Assembly: GCA_015904075.1 (NCBI GenBank)
Contig: JABMDH010000036.1
Location: 5,984 to 15,866 of the forward strand
Source of the DNA: Nitrospira sp.
Lineage (GTDB): Bacteria; Nitrospirota; Nitrospiria; Nitrospirales; Nitrospiraceae
Length of the DNA stretch: 9,883 bases
Reading direction: 5' to 3'
Below are positions 1 through 6,548 of this stretch, one piece after another. The translations under genes were made by a program, and so were the position numbers. The first letter of the stretch is position 1, and each line of letters begins with the position of its first letter. The notes under the pieces were generated by a model. That model was given only the letters and a program-made list of their open reading frames with translations, did not search any database and was not told where the DNA came from.

Positions 1-1
1 G

Positions 2-1369
2 CTGGTCCCCAGTGCACAGGTCCATGACCTACGACTGCAACTGGCGACACAGGGTCTGCCGCATGGAGGGGGGGTCGGTTACGAAATATTTGATCGCACC
101 TCGATCGGCATGTCCGAGTTCGTCCAGAAACTCAATTACCGCCGTGCACTGCAAGGCGAACTGGCCAGGACGATTGCGCAAATGCCGGAGGTCGAGCGGG
201 CACGGGTCCACTTGGCTATGCCGGAGCGGCGTCTGTTTGCCAATGAGCAGGATAAAGCACGGGCTTCCGTCATCCTGGCGCTACGTAACGGACAGGCGCT
301 GACGAAATCGCAAGTGCAAGGCGTGATTCACCTGGTGTCCAGCAGCGTCGAAGGGTTACAGGCCCGTGACGTGACGATCGTCGACGGCCATGGTCGAATG
401 CTGTCCAGTACGGTCGCAGAGGATGAGACGGCCGGGTTGACGAACTCGCAGCTCGAGTATCAGCGCAATATCGAGAAGGATATTGAAACCCGTATCCAGA
501 CGATGTTGGAGCGAATTGTCGGCATCAATAAAGCGGTTGTGCGTGTGTCCAGCCTGGTGGATTTCCGCAAAATAGAGACGACGGAAGAACGGTACGATCC
601 CAACAGTCAGGTGGCCAGAAGTGAGCAACGCGGCCAAGAAAAGTCCAGCGGGGTGAACGGGGTGTCCGGTGGTGTTCCCGGTGTGCAATCGAACGTGCCG
701 CCGGGCACGGATCAGGAGCCGGCGCAGAGCAGTTCGAACAACAGTCAGACAAAGAATGAGACCGTCAACTATGAGATCAGCCGCACGGTGTCCAAAATCG
801 TCGAGCCGGTCGGGGCTATCAAGAAGTTGTCGGTGGCCGTGTTGGTGGATGGAACCTATGCAGCGGCTCAGGCCGGAGACGGAGCATCGGCGGACGGCGC
901 TGCGGCGGAATCTGCCAGGAAGTATACGCCACGGTCGGAAGAAGATTTGAAGCGCATCGAGGAGATTGTCAAAAAAGCGATGGGCTTTTCGGCGGAACGA
1001 CAGGATCAAGTTCAAGTGGTCAATGTCCAATTCGGCGTAGGACCGGACGAACTGCCGGCGGCGGCGGCCGAAGCCGCATCCGACGGGCCGAATCCATGGC
1101 TGCCCTATGTGCGCTACGGTGTCGGGGGCCTGCTCTTTCTGATGATCCTCTTGTTCGTCGTCCGGCCACTGATTGCGATGTTGGGGACTGCGGACAGGCA
1201 GGAGTCTGAGGCTGGCGAATCCGCATCACTGCCTCTTTCGGCGGCGGCAGCCGCGGCGATTCCCGGAGCTCCTGACCGTGCCCAGATCATCGACATGGCC
1301 AGAAAGAATCCTGACACGACGGCGGTCGTCGTGAAACAGTGGCTGAAGACTTCTTCGGCGAACGGTTGA
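2..1369 (+). CDS. fliF: Flagellar MS-ring protein FliF, 5' partial
   Basis: FliF forms the MS ring in the inner membrane, the base on which the rotor, the export gate and the rod are built. The frame is open from base 2, so the gene enters from outside the window. The 455 visible codons should be the last four fifths of a protein usually 520-560 residues long; the first membrane helix is missing. Visible landmarks, numbered from the first codon: a ring-building motif with QGLPHGGGVGYEIFD (17-31) followed by NYRRALQGELARTI; a low-complexity Ser/Gly/Asn/Gln linker (about 214-252) typical of the periplasmic loop; the second membrane helix GVGGLLFLMILLFVV (about 373-387); and a C-terminal cytoplasmic tail ending in MARKNPDTTAVVVKQWLK, the FliG-binding segment. 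It stops 2 bp before fliG. An ATG at 110 is internal, because homology to FliF continues upstream of it. Confidence 0.96.
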   Translation: MVPSAQVHDLRLQLATQGLPHGGGVGYEIFDRTSIGMSEFVQKLNYRRALQGELARTIAQMPEVERARVHLAMPERRLFANEQDKARASVILALRNGQALTKSQVQGVIHLVSSSVEGLQARDVTIVDGHGRMLSSTVAEDETAGLTNSQLEYQRNIEKDIETRIQTMLERIVGINKAVVRVSSLVDFRKIETTEERYDPNSQVARSEQRGQEKSSGVNGVSGGVPGVQSNVPPGTDQEPAQSSSNNSQTKNETVNYEISRTVSKIVEPVGAIKKLSVAVLVDGTYAAAQAGDGASADGAAAESARKYTPRSEEDLKRIEEIVKKAMGFSAERQDQVQVVNVQFGVGPDELPAAAAEAASDGPNPWLPYVRYGVGGLLFLMILLFVVRPLIAMLGTADRQESEAGESASLPLSAAAAAAIPGAPDRAQIIDMARKNPDTTAVVVKQWLKTSSANG

Positions 1370-1371
1370 GC

Positions 1372-2364
1372 ATGGCTAAGAATCTGACTGGTGAGCAGAA
1401 GACGGCGATTCTCCTTCGTGCGATCGGCGAGGAAGCGGCCGCACAGGTCTTGAAACAGCTTGATCCCAAAGAGATCAAGAAGCTGGGGGCGTCTATGAAC
1501 GGTACGGCGCAGATTTCACGGGATGAGGAAGATGCGGTGATCTTGGATTTCAAGGCAGCGAGCGCGACGGGGGACGTACAATTCCAGGGAAAAGAATATA
1601 TCAAAACCGTGCTGATCAAGGCGTTGGGTCCCGAGAAAGCGGCGCGCATTATCGAATCGATGACCCGGAAAAGCTATCCCGGATTGGAAACACTCCGTTG
1701 GGTGGATGCGAAGAGCATCGCGCAAATGATGAAGATCGAACATCCGCAAACGGTGGCGGTCATTCTAGCCCATCTCGAAAGCGACCAGGCCGGGCAGGTG
1801 CTCGCCGCGCTGCCGGACGCCATGCGCGGCGATGTGGCATTGCGGCTTGCGACCATGGAAGACGTACAGCCGGATGTCTTGGAGGAATTGAGCCAGAGTT
1901 TGCAAGAAACACTGTTGGCAAGCAAGGGATTGGGTGGACAGAGCATCGGCGGAGCCGAAGTGATGGCCGAAATTCTGACGCGGATGGACAAAACCAATGA
2001 GGGCGGAATCATGGCCAAGATCGCAGAGAAGAGCCAAACGCTGGCCGATGCCATCCGTGCGCTCATGTTTGTGTTCGACGATTTGATCAAAGTAGACGAT
2101 CGCGGCATACAGGAATTGATGAAGGAGATCAGCAAGGATGATCTCCCGCTTGCGCTGCGCGGCGCAAATCCTGAGGTCAGAGAGAAATTCTTTAAAAATA
2201 TGTCGAGCCGCGCCGCCGAAATGCTCAAGGAAGATATGGAGGCCAAGGGGCCTGTCAGAGTGTCCGATGTCGAGAAGGCGCAGCAGAATTTGCTGAAGGT
2301 CTGCCGCAAGCTGGAAGAGGAAGGACGGATTGTGATTGCCGGCGCAGGAGAACAACTGGTCTAA
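1372..2364 (+). CDS. fliG: Flagellar motor switch protein FliG
   Basis: FliG is the C-ring protein that docks on FliF, contacts the stator and transmits switching. At 330 residues it has the normal family length. The N-terminal FliF-binding domain starts LTGEQKTAILLRAIGEE; the middle domain carries the signature EHPQT (123-127); a Gly-Gly hinge is at 193-194; and the C-terminal torque domain has MFVF (232-235), then VDDRGIQELMKEIS, ALRGA, REKFFKNMSSRAAEML and GPVR. Compared with the charged torque residues of E. coli FliG (K264, R281, D288, D289, R297), I read R263, R280, E287, D288 and R296, so charge is kept. The start is ATG 1372, 2 bp after the fliF stop. An in-frame GTG at 1339 would overlap fliF and add 11 residues that do not look like FliG. 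The gene abuts fliH with no gap. Confidence 0.97.
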   Translation: MAKNLTGEQKTAILLRAIGEEAAAQVLKQLDPKEIKKLGASMNGTAQISRDEEDAVILDFKAASATGDVQFQGKEYIKTVLIKALGPEKAARIIESMTRKSYPGLETLRWVDAKSIAQMMKIEHPQTVAVILAHLESDQAGQVLAALPDAMRGDVALRLATMEDVQPDVLEELSQSLQETLLASKGLGGQSIGGAEVMAEILTRMDKTNEGGIMAKIAEKSQTLADAIRALMFVFDDLIKVDDRGIQELMKEISKDDLPLALRGANPEVREKFFKNMSSRAAEMLKEDMEAKGPVRVSDVEKAQQNLLKVCRKLEEEGRIVIAGAGEQLV

Positions 2365-3396
2365 ATGTCGGCTGGAGCAACCATGACGGCGCCGGCTCTT
2401 CGTGGACAGACGGGAGGGCCACGGCTTCAAGGGACGATTTTGGCCGTCGATGACGATGAACCGATCCGGAATTTGTTTCTTGAGCTCTTCAGGTCTGAAG
2501 GGGTGTCTATTCGGGCTGCGGGATCGGGGCGGGATGCCATTGCCATGGTGAAACAGTCCGCGCCTGCGCTGATGCTCATCGATGTGTCGTTGCCGGACCA
2601 GGACGGCATCGCGATTCTGGAAGAGGCGCTGACAATCGACCATCGAATCATCGGGGTGGTGATGACGGGATCGGCGACCGTCGAACTCGCGGTACGTGCC
2701 ATGAAGGCCGGTGCCAGCGACTTTTTGATGAAGCCCGTCGACAATAGTGTGGTTTTGATGACGGCGCGTCGATTGTTGGAGCTTCATCGGTTGCGCGCGG
2801 AACAGACCGTTCTCAAACATGCGGCTGTTCGGTCCGGGGCATTCCATCTGTCGAGCTTGCCGTTTCAAACATTTGGAGACGACGGGTCATTACGGGGAGC
2901 GGATGGCTTGACCGAGTTCGAGCGGGGGCTGAAAGAGGGCCAACAGTGTGCGGAAGAGGAGCGCCGGCAGGAACGGACCCTGTTTGCCGGTGCGATGCGA
3001 AAGCTGGCCGAGGCGCAGGCGTCTCTTCAGCGGACGATGGAAGACGAGATCGCTGCGTTGGCTATTCACATTGCGTCGAAAGTCCTCCATGCGTCGGCGG
3101 CCACGTGTACGGAACAGATCGTGGCCCAAGCCAAGTCCGCGGTGACGGCAGTGCGGGAGTCCGGCGTCGTCGTGATTCAGGTGCATCCTGCCGATGCGCC
3201 GGCGTTGGAATCTGCCCAAGCCGAACTTGCGGCGCTGCGTGATCTTGCTCTCACGGTAAAGATCGAGCCGATGGCGTCGGTCACGCGGGGAAGTTGTCTC
3301 ATCCAGACCGCCAATCGTGTGATCGACGCGTCATTGGACACCCAGCTGCTCCGGTTGGGCAGTGCATTGAAGAATAGGGCCAAACATGAATCTTAG
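2365..3396 (+). CDS. fliH: Response-regulator receiver domain fused to FliH (export ATPase regulator)
   Basis: FliH dimerises, binds the export ATPase FliI and tethers it to the C-ring and export gate. Here a receiver (REC) domain forms residues about 24-140: acidic D29-D31 in ILAVDDDEP, phospho-acceptor D73 in LIDVSLPDQDG, switch residue T101 in VVMTGSA and K123 in FLMKPVD. The D73/T101/K123 spacing equals that of NtrC. A linker (about 141-180) leads to the FliH part: a charged helix with GLKEG (188-192), EEERRQE, then AALAIHIASKVL and the C-terminal signature GSCLIQTANRVIDASLDTQL (309-328). One uninterrupted frame covers both parts, and the position between fliG and fliI is where fliH belongs. 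At 343 residues it is longer than usual FliH (about 230-280). ATG 2365 touches the fliG stop; ATG 2383 has a better-placed GGAG (2374-2377) and may be the true start, 6 residues shorter. The FliH identity is secure, but a role for phosphorylation is inference. Confidence 0.92.
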   Translation: MSAGATMTAPALRGQTGGPRLQGTILAVDDDEPIRNLFLELFRSEGVSIRAAGSGRDAIAMVKQSAPALMLIDVSLPDQDGIAILEEALTIDHRIIGVVMTGSATVELAVRAMKAGASDFLMKPVDNSVVLMTARRLLELHRLRAEQTVLKHAAVRSGAFHLSSLPFQTFGDDGSLRGADGLTEFERGLKEGQQCAEEERRQERTLFAGAMRKLAEAQASLQRTMEDEIAALAIHIASKVLHASAATCTEQIVAQAKSAVTAVRESGVVVIQVHPADAPALESAQAELAALRDLALTVKIEPMASVTRGSCLIQTANRVIDASLDTQLLRLGSALKNRAKHES

Positions 3397-4693
3397 TCGT
3401 CTGCTTGACCGGGTCGACCCTGTCGCCGTTTCCGGACGGGTTGCCCAAGCGGTCGGCCTCGTGATCGAGGGCTATGCACCGATGACCACGGTGGGCGAAC
3501 TCTGCGAGATCAGCAGGGAAGATGGCGGCGGGTCGATTGCCGCAGAAGTGGTGGGATTCCGCGGCGATCGTGTGTTGCTGATGCCGTTGGGGGAAATGCA
3601 GGGTATTGGACCGGGCAGCCTCATCACCATGACCGGCCAGGTTGCGCATTTGCCTGTTGGGCCTGGCCTATTAGGACGTATTCTCGATGGGCTCGGACGC
3701 CCGCTCGATGAGAAGGGGGCCATCCCGTATCTCGAACGATATCCGCTCCATGCCGCTCCACCCAATCCGCTGCAGCGCGCGCGCATCCGTACCCCGCTGG
3801 ATCTTGGGGTCCGCGCCATCAACGGATTTCTGACATGTGGGCAGGGACAGAAGATGGGAATTTTCTCGGGTTCCGGCGTCGGGAAGAGTGTGTTGCTGGG
3901 AATGATCAGCCGGTACACGAATGCCGATGTCAACGTCATTGCACTCATTGGTGAACGCGGGCGCGAGGTCAAAGAATTTCTGGAGCGCGATCTGGGGGAT
4001 GCCGCACTCCAACGGTCGATCGTCATCGTGGCAACGTCGGATCAAGCGCCGCTGGTACGGCTGCGCGCGGCGCTGGTAGCGACCACTGTGGCCGAATACT
4101 TTCGCGATGCGGGCAAACAGGTGCTCTTATTGATGGATTCTCTCACCCGGTTGGCCTATAGCCAGCGGGAAGTCGGGCTTGCGATCGGGGAGCCGCCGGC
4201 GACCAAAGGCTACACACCGTCTGTCTTCACGATGCTGCCCAAACTGCTGGAGCGTGTCGGCACCGGATCCGGCGCAGGCGCCATCACTGGTTTGTATACG
4301 GTACTGGTCGACGGAGATGATCTGACGGATCCGGTGGCCGATGCCGCGCGGTCGATTCTCGACGGACACATCGTGTTATCACGCACCTTGGCGGCGCAGA
4401 ACCATTTTCCCGCGATCGATCTCTTGCAAAGTACCAGCCGTGTGATGCGCGATATCGTCGGTCGGGACCACGGTGATGCGGCCGGAGCGGTTCGGGAATT
4501 AATCGCTCGATACCGGCAGTCCGAAGATCTCATCCTGCTCGGTGCGTATAAGCAGGGCATGAACAAGACGCTTGACCGGGCGGTTCAGGCCCAAGAGGCC
4601 GTCAATGCGTATCTTCGGCAGGGGATTGAGGAGTCCGCAGCGTTGGGTGTGTCGGTTCAATGGCTACGCGCCTTGGCGCAGCACGCAGCATGA
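3386..4693 (+). CDS. fliI: Flagellum-specific export ATPase FliI
   Basis: FliI is the ATPase of the flagellar type III export apparatus, homologous to the F1 beta subunit; it forms a hexamer under the export gate and helps deliver substrates. The 435 residues match the family. Visible motifs: Walker A GSGVGKS (162-168), catalytic glutamate E190 in ALIGERGREVKEF, Walker B VLLLMDSLTR (246-255) and the family stretch GEPPATKGYTPSVFTMLPKLLERVG (268-292). The C-terminal part has AYKQGMNKTLDRAV, as in FliI/SctN. ATG 3386 lies 11 bp inside the 3' end of fliH, with AGGG (3376-3379) six bases upstream, so translation is probably coupled to fliH. Its last bases overlap the fliJ start as ATGA. Confidence 0.98.
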   Translation: MNLSRLLDRVDPVAVSGRVAQAVGLVIEGYAPMTTVGELCEISREDGGGSIAAEVVGFRGDRVLLMPLGEMQGIGPGSLITMTGQVAHLPVGPGLLGRILDGLGRPLDEKGAIPYLERYPLHAAPPNPLQRARIRTPLDLGVRAINGFLTCGQGQKMGIFSGSGVGKSVLLGMISRYTNADVNVIALIGERGREVKEFLERDLGDAALQRSIVIVATSDQAPLVRLRAALVATTVAEYFRDAGKQVLLLMDSLTRLAYSQREVGLAIGEPPATKGYTPSVFTMLPKLLERVGTGSGAGAITGLYTVLVDGDDLTDPVADAARSILDGHIVLSRTLAAQNHFPAIDLLQSTSRVMRDIVGRDHGDAAGAVRELIARYRQSEDLILLGAYKQGMNKTLDRAVQAQEAVNAYLRQGIEESAALGVSVQWLRALAQHAA

Positions 4694-5133
4694 GACTCGA
4701 TTCATTGCGGAAGTTGCGGGTACAGACACAGGAAGCGCTCACGATGGAGCTGGCACAGGTGACTCAAGAATTAGTCAGCATGGAGCAGCGGTGCAATGCG
4801 CTTGATGCACAGATTCAGTCGGATACATCGGCCTATCGGATCCAGGCGGAGCAGGGGTTGGTTATTGAGGCATTGTGGGAATGGCTGGGACGTCTGGATG
4901 TACAACGGGCAGCATTGATACAGGCGCGCAGTACGGTCGGCCACCTGACCGAGATGTGGAGCAGTGCCCATGCCCGTCTTGTTGAAGCGACCCAGGAACG
5001 TAAAATACTCGATCGCCTTCTCGAACGGCAACGGGAGGCGCATGATGCCGAGCTGAACCGACGGGAGCAGCAGGCCATGGATGAAGCAGCCGGCCGTATG
5101 TTTCAGCATCCTGCCAGAAGGGGTGTGTCATGA
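4690..5133 (+). CDS. fliJ: Flagellar export protein FliJ
   Basis: FliJ is the coiled-coil stalk that sits in the FliI hexamer, much like the gamma subunit of F1, and links it to FlhA. The 147 residues equal the usual FliJ length. The protein is almost wholly helical and charged: it opens MRLDSLRKLRVQTQE, and the C-terminal half has the family-like stretch ERKILDRLLERQREAHDAEL (103-122), then RREQQAMDEAAGRMF. ATG 4690 overlaps the fliI stop as ATGA, the typical coupled arrangement; an upstream ATG at 4660 in the same frame lies inside fliI and would add ten residues not typical of FliJ. The stop (TGA 5131-5133) overlaps a further ATG at 5130. Confidence 0.93.
   Translation: MRLDSLRKLRVQTQEALTMELAQVTQELVSMEQRCNALDAQIQSDTSAYRIQAEQGLVIEALWEWLGRLDVQRAALIQARSTVGHLTEMWSSAHARLVEATQERKILDRLLERQREAHDAELNRREQQAMDEAAGRMFQHPARRGVS
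5118..5132 (+). promoter_or_regulatory. Ribosome binding site and ATG at the fliJ end, opening a frame other than the MotE-like one
   Basis: AAGGGG (5118-5123) lies six bases before ATG 5130, which overlaps the fliJ stop as ATGA. This is the best-placed start signal after fliJ. The frame it opens runs only 48 codons to TGA 5274-5276 and is not the frame of the MotE-like domain. By contrast AGGAG at 5156-5160 touches ATG 5161 with no spacer, so it cannot serve that ATG well. Confidence 0.5.
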
Positions 5134-5160
5134 ACGCACAATCAGCGCGATCCACAGGAG

Positions 5161-5550
5161 ATGGTATTTTTCTCAGCCGTGCCGGCCGGTCTAAGGCGGC
5201 GCTGTCGCCTTCGCCAGAACGAAGAGCGGCTCATGATCGTGCGAGCCGAGGTCGAAAAGGTCTTGGCGAAGCATGAAGTGTTGGAAAAACGGATTGAAAG
5301 TGTGCGTGCGAAGGCGGATCAACAGTTGCCCAAGGAACGCCTTGCGCAGGCGCAGAAGAGTCAGCTTGCCAAGATGTATGAGGCGATGCCGTCAGAGGAC
5401 GCGGCCGTCAGGTTGGAGCGGATGCCTGATCAGAAAGCGATCGAGATCCTCCGTCTTGTCAAAACAAAATCGGCTGCGGCGATTCTTGCTCAGGTCAAGC
5501 CGGAGCACGCGGCCAAGCTCAGCGTACAGCTGCTTGCACAAAAACCGTAG
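5161..5550 (+). CDS. MotE-like / MgtE-N-domain flagellar protein, N-terminus uncertain
   Basis: Small flagellar-operon protein of the type that ends in an MgtE N-domain-like helical repeat and is called MotE in some phyla, where it acts as a chaperone for the stator protein MotC. Residues about 16-65 are a charged coiled coil (RLRQNEERLMIVRAEVEKVL onward). Residues 69-127 carry the repeat: LAKMYEAMPSEDAAVRLERM, then AIEILRLVKTKSAAAILAQV, then KPEHAAKLSVQLL. Family members usually start with a signal or membrane segment; none is visible here in any frame. The start is undecided: ATG 5161 has AGGAG directly against it, ATG 5233 would give a 105-residue protein, and the well-placed ATG 5130 is in another frame. 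The gene may have lost its N-terminus or contain a frameshift near the T5 run at 5167-5171. It closes the fliF-fliJ unit. Confidence 0.7.
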   Translation: MVFFSAVPAGLRRRCRLRQNEERLMIVRAEVEKVLAKHEVLEKRIESVRAKADQQLPKERLAQAQKSQLAKMYEAMPSEDAAVRLERMPDQKAIEILRLVKTKSAAAILAQVKPEHAAKLSVQLLAQKP

Positions 5551-5685
5551 TCCGAGGAGTGGCCTGCATGTGTTTGAGGCCTGCTTCGAAGAATCGGATC
5601 AGGACGAGATTGCTGGAGTAATGCTGGCGGAACGATGAGCCCGGGCAGCGCCTGAGTGCCGCGATGCCCAGGCTGAGCTGACACA

Positions 5686-5723
5686 ACAAAGGGGGAGGGG
5701 GCCTGTGCCCTCTCCCCCTTTGT
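5686..5723. terminator. Rho-independent-type terminator hairpin
   Basis: The left arm 5686-5702 (ACAAAGGGGGAGGGGGC) pairs with the right arm 5707-5723 (GCCCTCTCCCCCTTTGT) over 17 pairs, with one G-T wobble (5698/5711) and a CTGT loop (5703-5706). The GC core is flanked by an A/T part, so the T run lies partly inside the stem; no long T tract follows. It lies 135 bp past the last gene of the fliF unit and also 90 bp past the end of the - strand cytochrome remnant, so it could stop transcription from both sides. Confidence 0.85.
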
Positions 5724-5813
5724 CATGATCAGCCTCGTGTGTGTGGAGGCGACTCCAGCCGATTCTCGGAAAGATGGAATGAAGCGGGTCCATCACTCCG
5801 TATCCCACACGAT

Positions 5814-6245
5814 TCATGATGGTTCGTAGCAAACTGCCTGGACGCCGGCCGTCACGTGCCGGATCTGCTCCTCAGTCAGGAGCGCGGGATAGTCCTGCAT
5901 CTTCGTTTTGGAAGTCCTGCCGCTACGCGTTAGAACCAGAAGGCGTCAAAAATACGGCGACTAAATTGGGATCGCGAAGGTCTCGTACGCCTGTGTTCGC
6001 CGGTGCGCCGCCGTTCCTGTGGCAACGGCTTCAGACGACATCGGTCTTGACGTCGCCTCTGTAAATGATCCCGCCCTCCTCAATCGCTGTCGGGTTGGTC
6101 CATCCACCGGCCGGCATATTGTATCGGCCGACTCGAGTTGAGCTGTAGGCAATGGAGGCAGATCTTCGGCAGACACCAGACCTTCTGAGAAGATCAATGC
6201 ACAGTCTGGCATCACAATTGACAACCCACTCGTTCTCCGTCTCAT
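5814..6245 (-). pseudogene. Decayed c-type cytochrome gene
   Basis: Read on the - strand from ATG 6245, with AGGA (6256-6253) seven bases upstream. The first part gives a degenerate signal peptide: MRRRTS, a hydrophobic stretch broken by PDC and E, then VSA before EDLPPLPT. The frame then shifts: YNMPAGGWTNPTAIEEGG, IIYRGDVKTDVV, a TGA at 6033-6031, then SRCHRNGG. A TGC in place of that TGA would restore a CSRCH heme motif. A second shift gives DAFWF, TAA (5932-5930), RVAAGLPK; a third gives KTKMQDYPALLTEEQIRH with a candidate axial-ligand Met, ending at TGA 5816-5814. The three shifts are all in the direction of 1-nt losses and together return to the starting frame, implying an ancestor of about 144 residues. 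The cytochrome c family is recognised from these motifs; the electron partner is unknown. It is unrelated to the flagellar genes around it. Confidence 0.72.
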
Positions 6246-6381
6246 TCGCACTTCCTGTTGGATGTGGGGTTGGCCTCTTACGCCCTGATCCTCAGCTTGA
6301 TGTGCAGGCCGCTGTCGCATCATGCGTCCTGTACAATTCGATTCTCTTGTATGCCACGGTGCTACCGTGCGCACCGGCAAG

Positions 6382-6411
6382 AAAGTTCCTGCTACCCAGT
6401 AAAAACTTCCT
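6382..6411 (+). repeat. Direct repeat, 21-bp period, upstream of the fliK promoter
   Basis: AAAGTTCCT (6382-6390) and AAACTTCCT (6403-6411) match at eight of nine positions and start 21 bp apart, two helical turns. They end about 70 bp upstream of the candidate -24 element. Sigma-54 activators often bind paired sites at such distances, but the match may be chance. Confidence 0.3.
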
Positions 6412-6482
6412 TGTGGCCGGCCGTTCAGTCTCTATTTCCTGGAAAAGGCCGTAATTTGTGGGGTTTTGTTGAGCAATGTCTG

Positions 6483-6498
6483 TGGCACAAGCTTTGTA
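6483..6498 (+). promoter_or_regulatory. Candidate sigma-54 (-24/-12) promoter of fliK-flgD-flgE
   Basis: TGGCAC (6483-6488), five bases, then TTGTA (6494-6498). The consensus is TGGCAC-N5-TTGCW, so the only deviation in the core elements is T for C after the -12 TTG. Spacing between the -24 GG and the -12 G is correct. Transcription would begin near 6508-6510, about 40 bp before the fliK ATG. It lies after a terminator and before hook genes, a class often controlled by sigma-54 and an NtrC-type activator. Confidence 0.62.
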
Positions 6499-6548
6499 TT
6501 GTCCCTTGGCGTGCCGGTTGATCACGTCAGAGAGGGCGTTATTCGTTT

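Larger units (their letters stand above)
5551..6548. other. 1-kb gap between the two flagellar units, no intact gene
   Basis: No convincing intact gene is seen on either strand. The stretch holds a strong terminator hairpin, a decayed cytochrome c gene on the - strand, an AAAGTTCCT-type direct repeat about 100 bp before the promoter, and a sigma-54-like promoter close to fliK. In 5551-5685 and 5724-5813 I recognise nothing further. Short open frames in this region have no family-like residues and uneven codon use. Confidence 0.75.

Noticed and set aside
356..1030. 224-codon open frame on the - strand
   Set aside because: It is antisense to fliF, Arg/His/Leu-rich with no recognisable domain; fliF on the other strand explains the sequence.
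1339..1374. Earlier GTG start for fliG
   Set aside because: It would overlap fliF by 31 bp, lacks a ribosome binding site and adds residues not seen in FliG; ATG 1372 fits the family start.
1765..2868. Long open frame (367 codons) on the - strand
   Set aside because: It lies entirely opposite fliG and the REC-FliH gene, has no family-like motifs and is a typical shadow of high-GC coding sequence.
5816..6064. 82-codon open frame on the + strand in the gap
   Set aside because: It is opposite the cytochrome remnant, has no ribosome binding site and no recognisable motif.
6415..6422. GGCCGGCC palindrome as a regulatory site
   Set aside because: An 8-bp GC-only palindrome is expected by chance in this base composition and has no partner site.
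6152..6454. 100-codon open frame on the + strand
   Set aside because: No start signal and mixed composition; it is opposite the start of the cytochrome remnant.
6292..6525. 77-codon open frame on the - strand upstream of the cytochrome remnant
   Set aside because: I recognise no family in its sequence. It overlaps the sigma-54-like promoter region. It could be another decayed gene, but nothing supports that.
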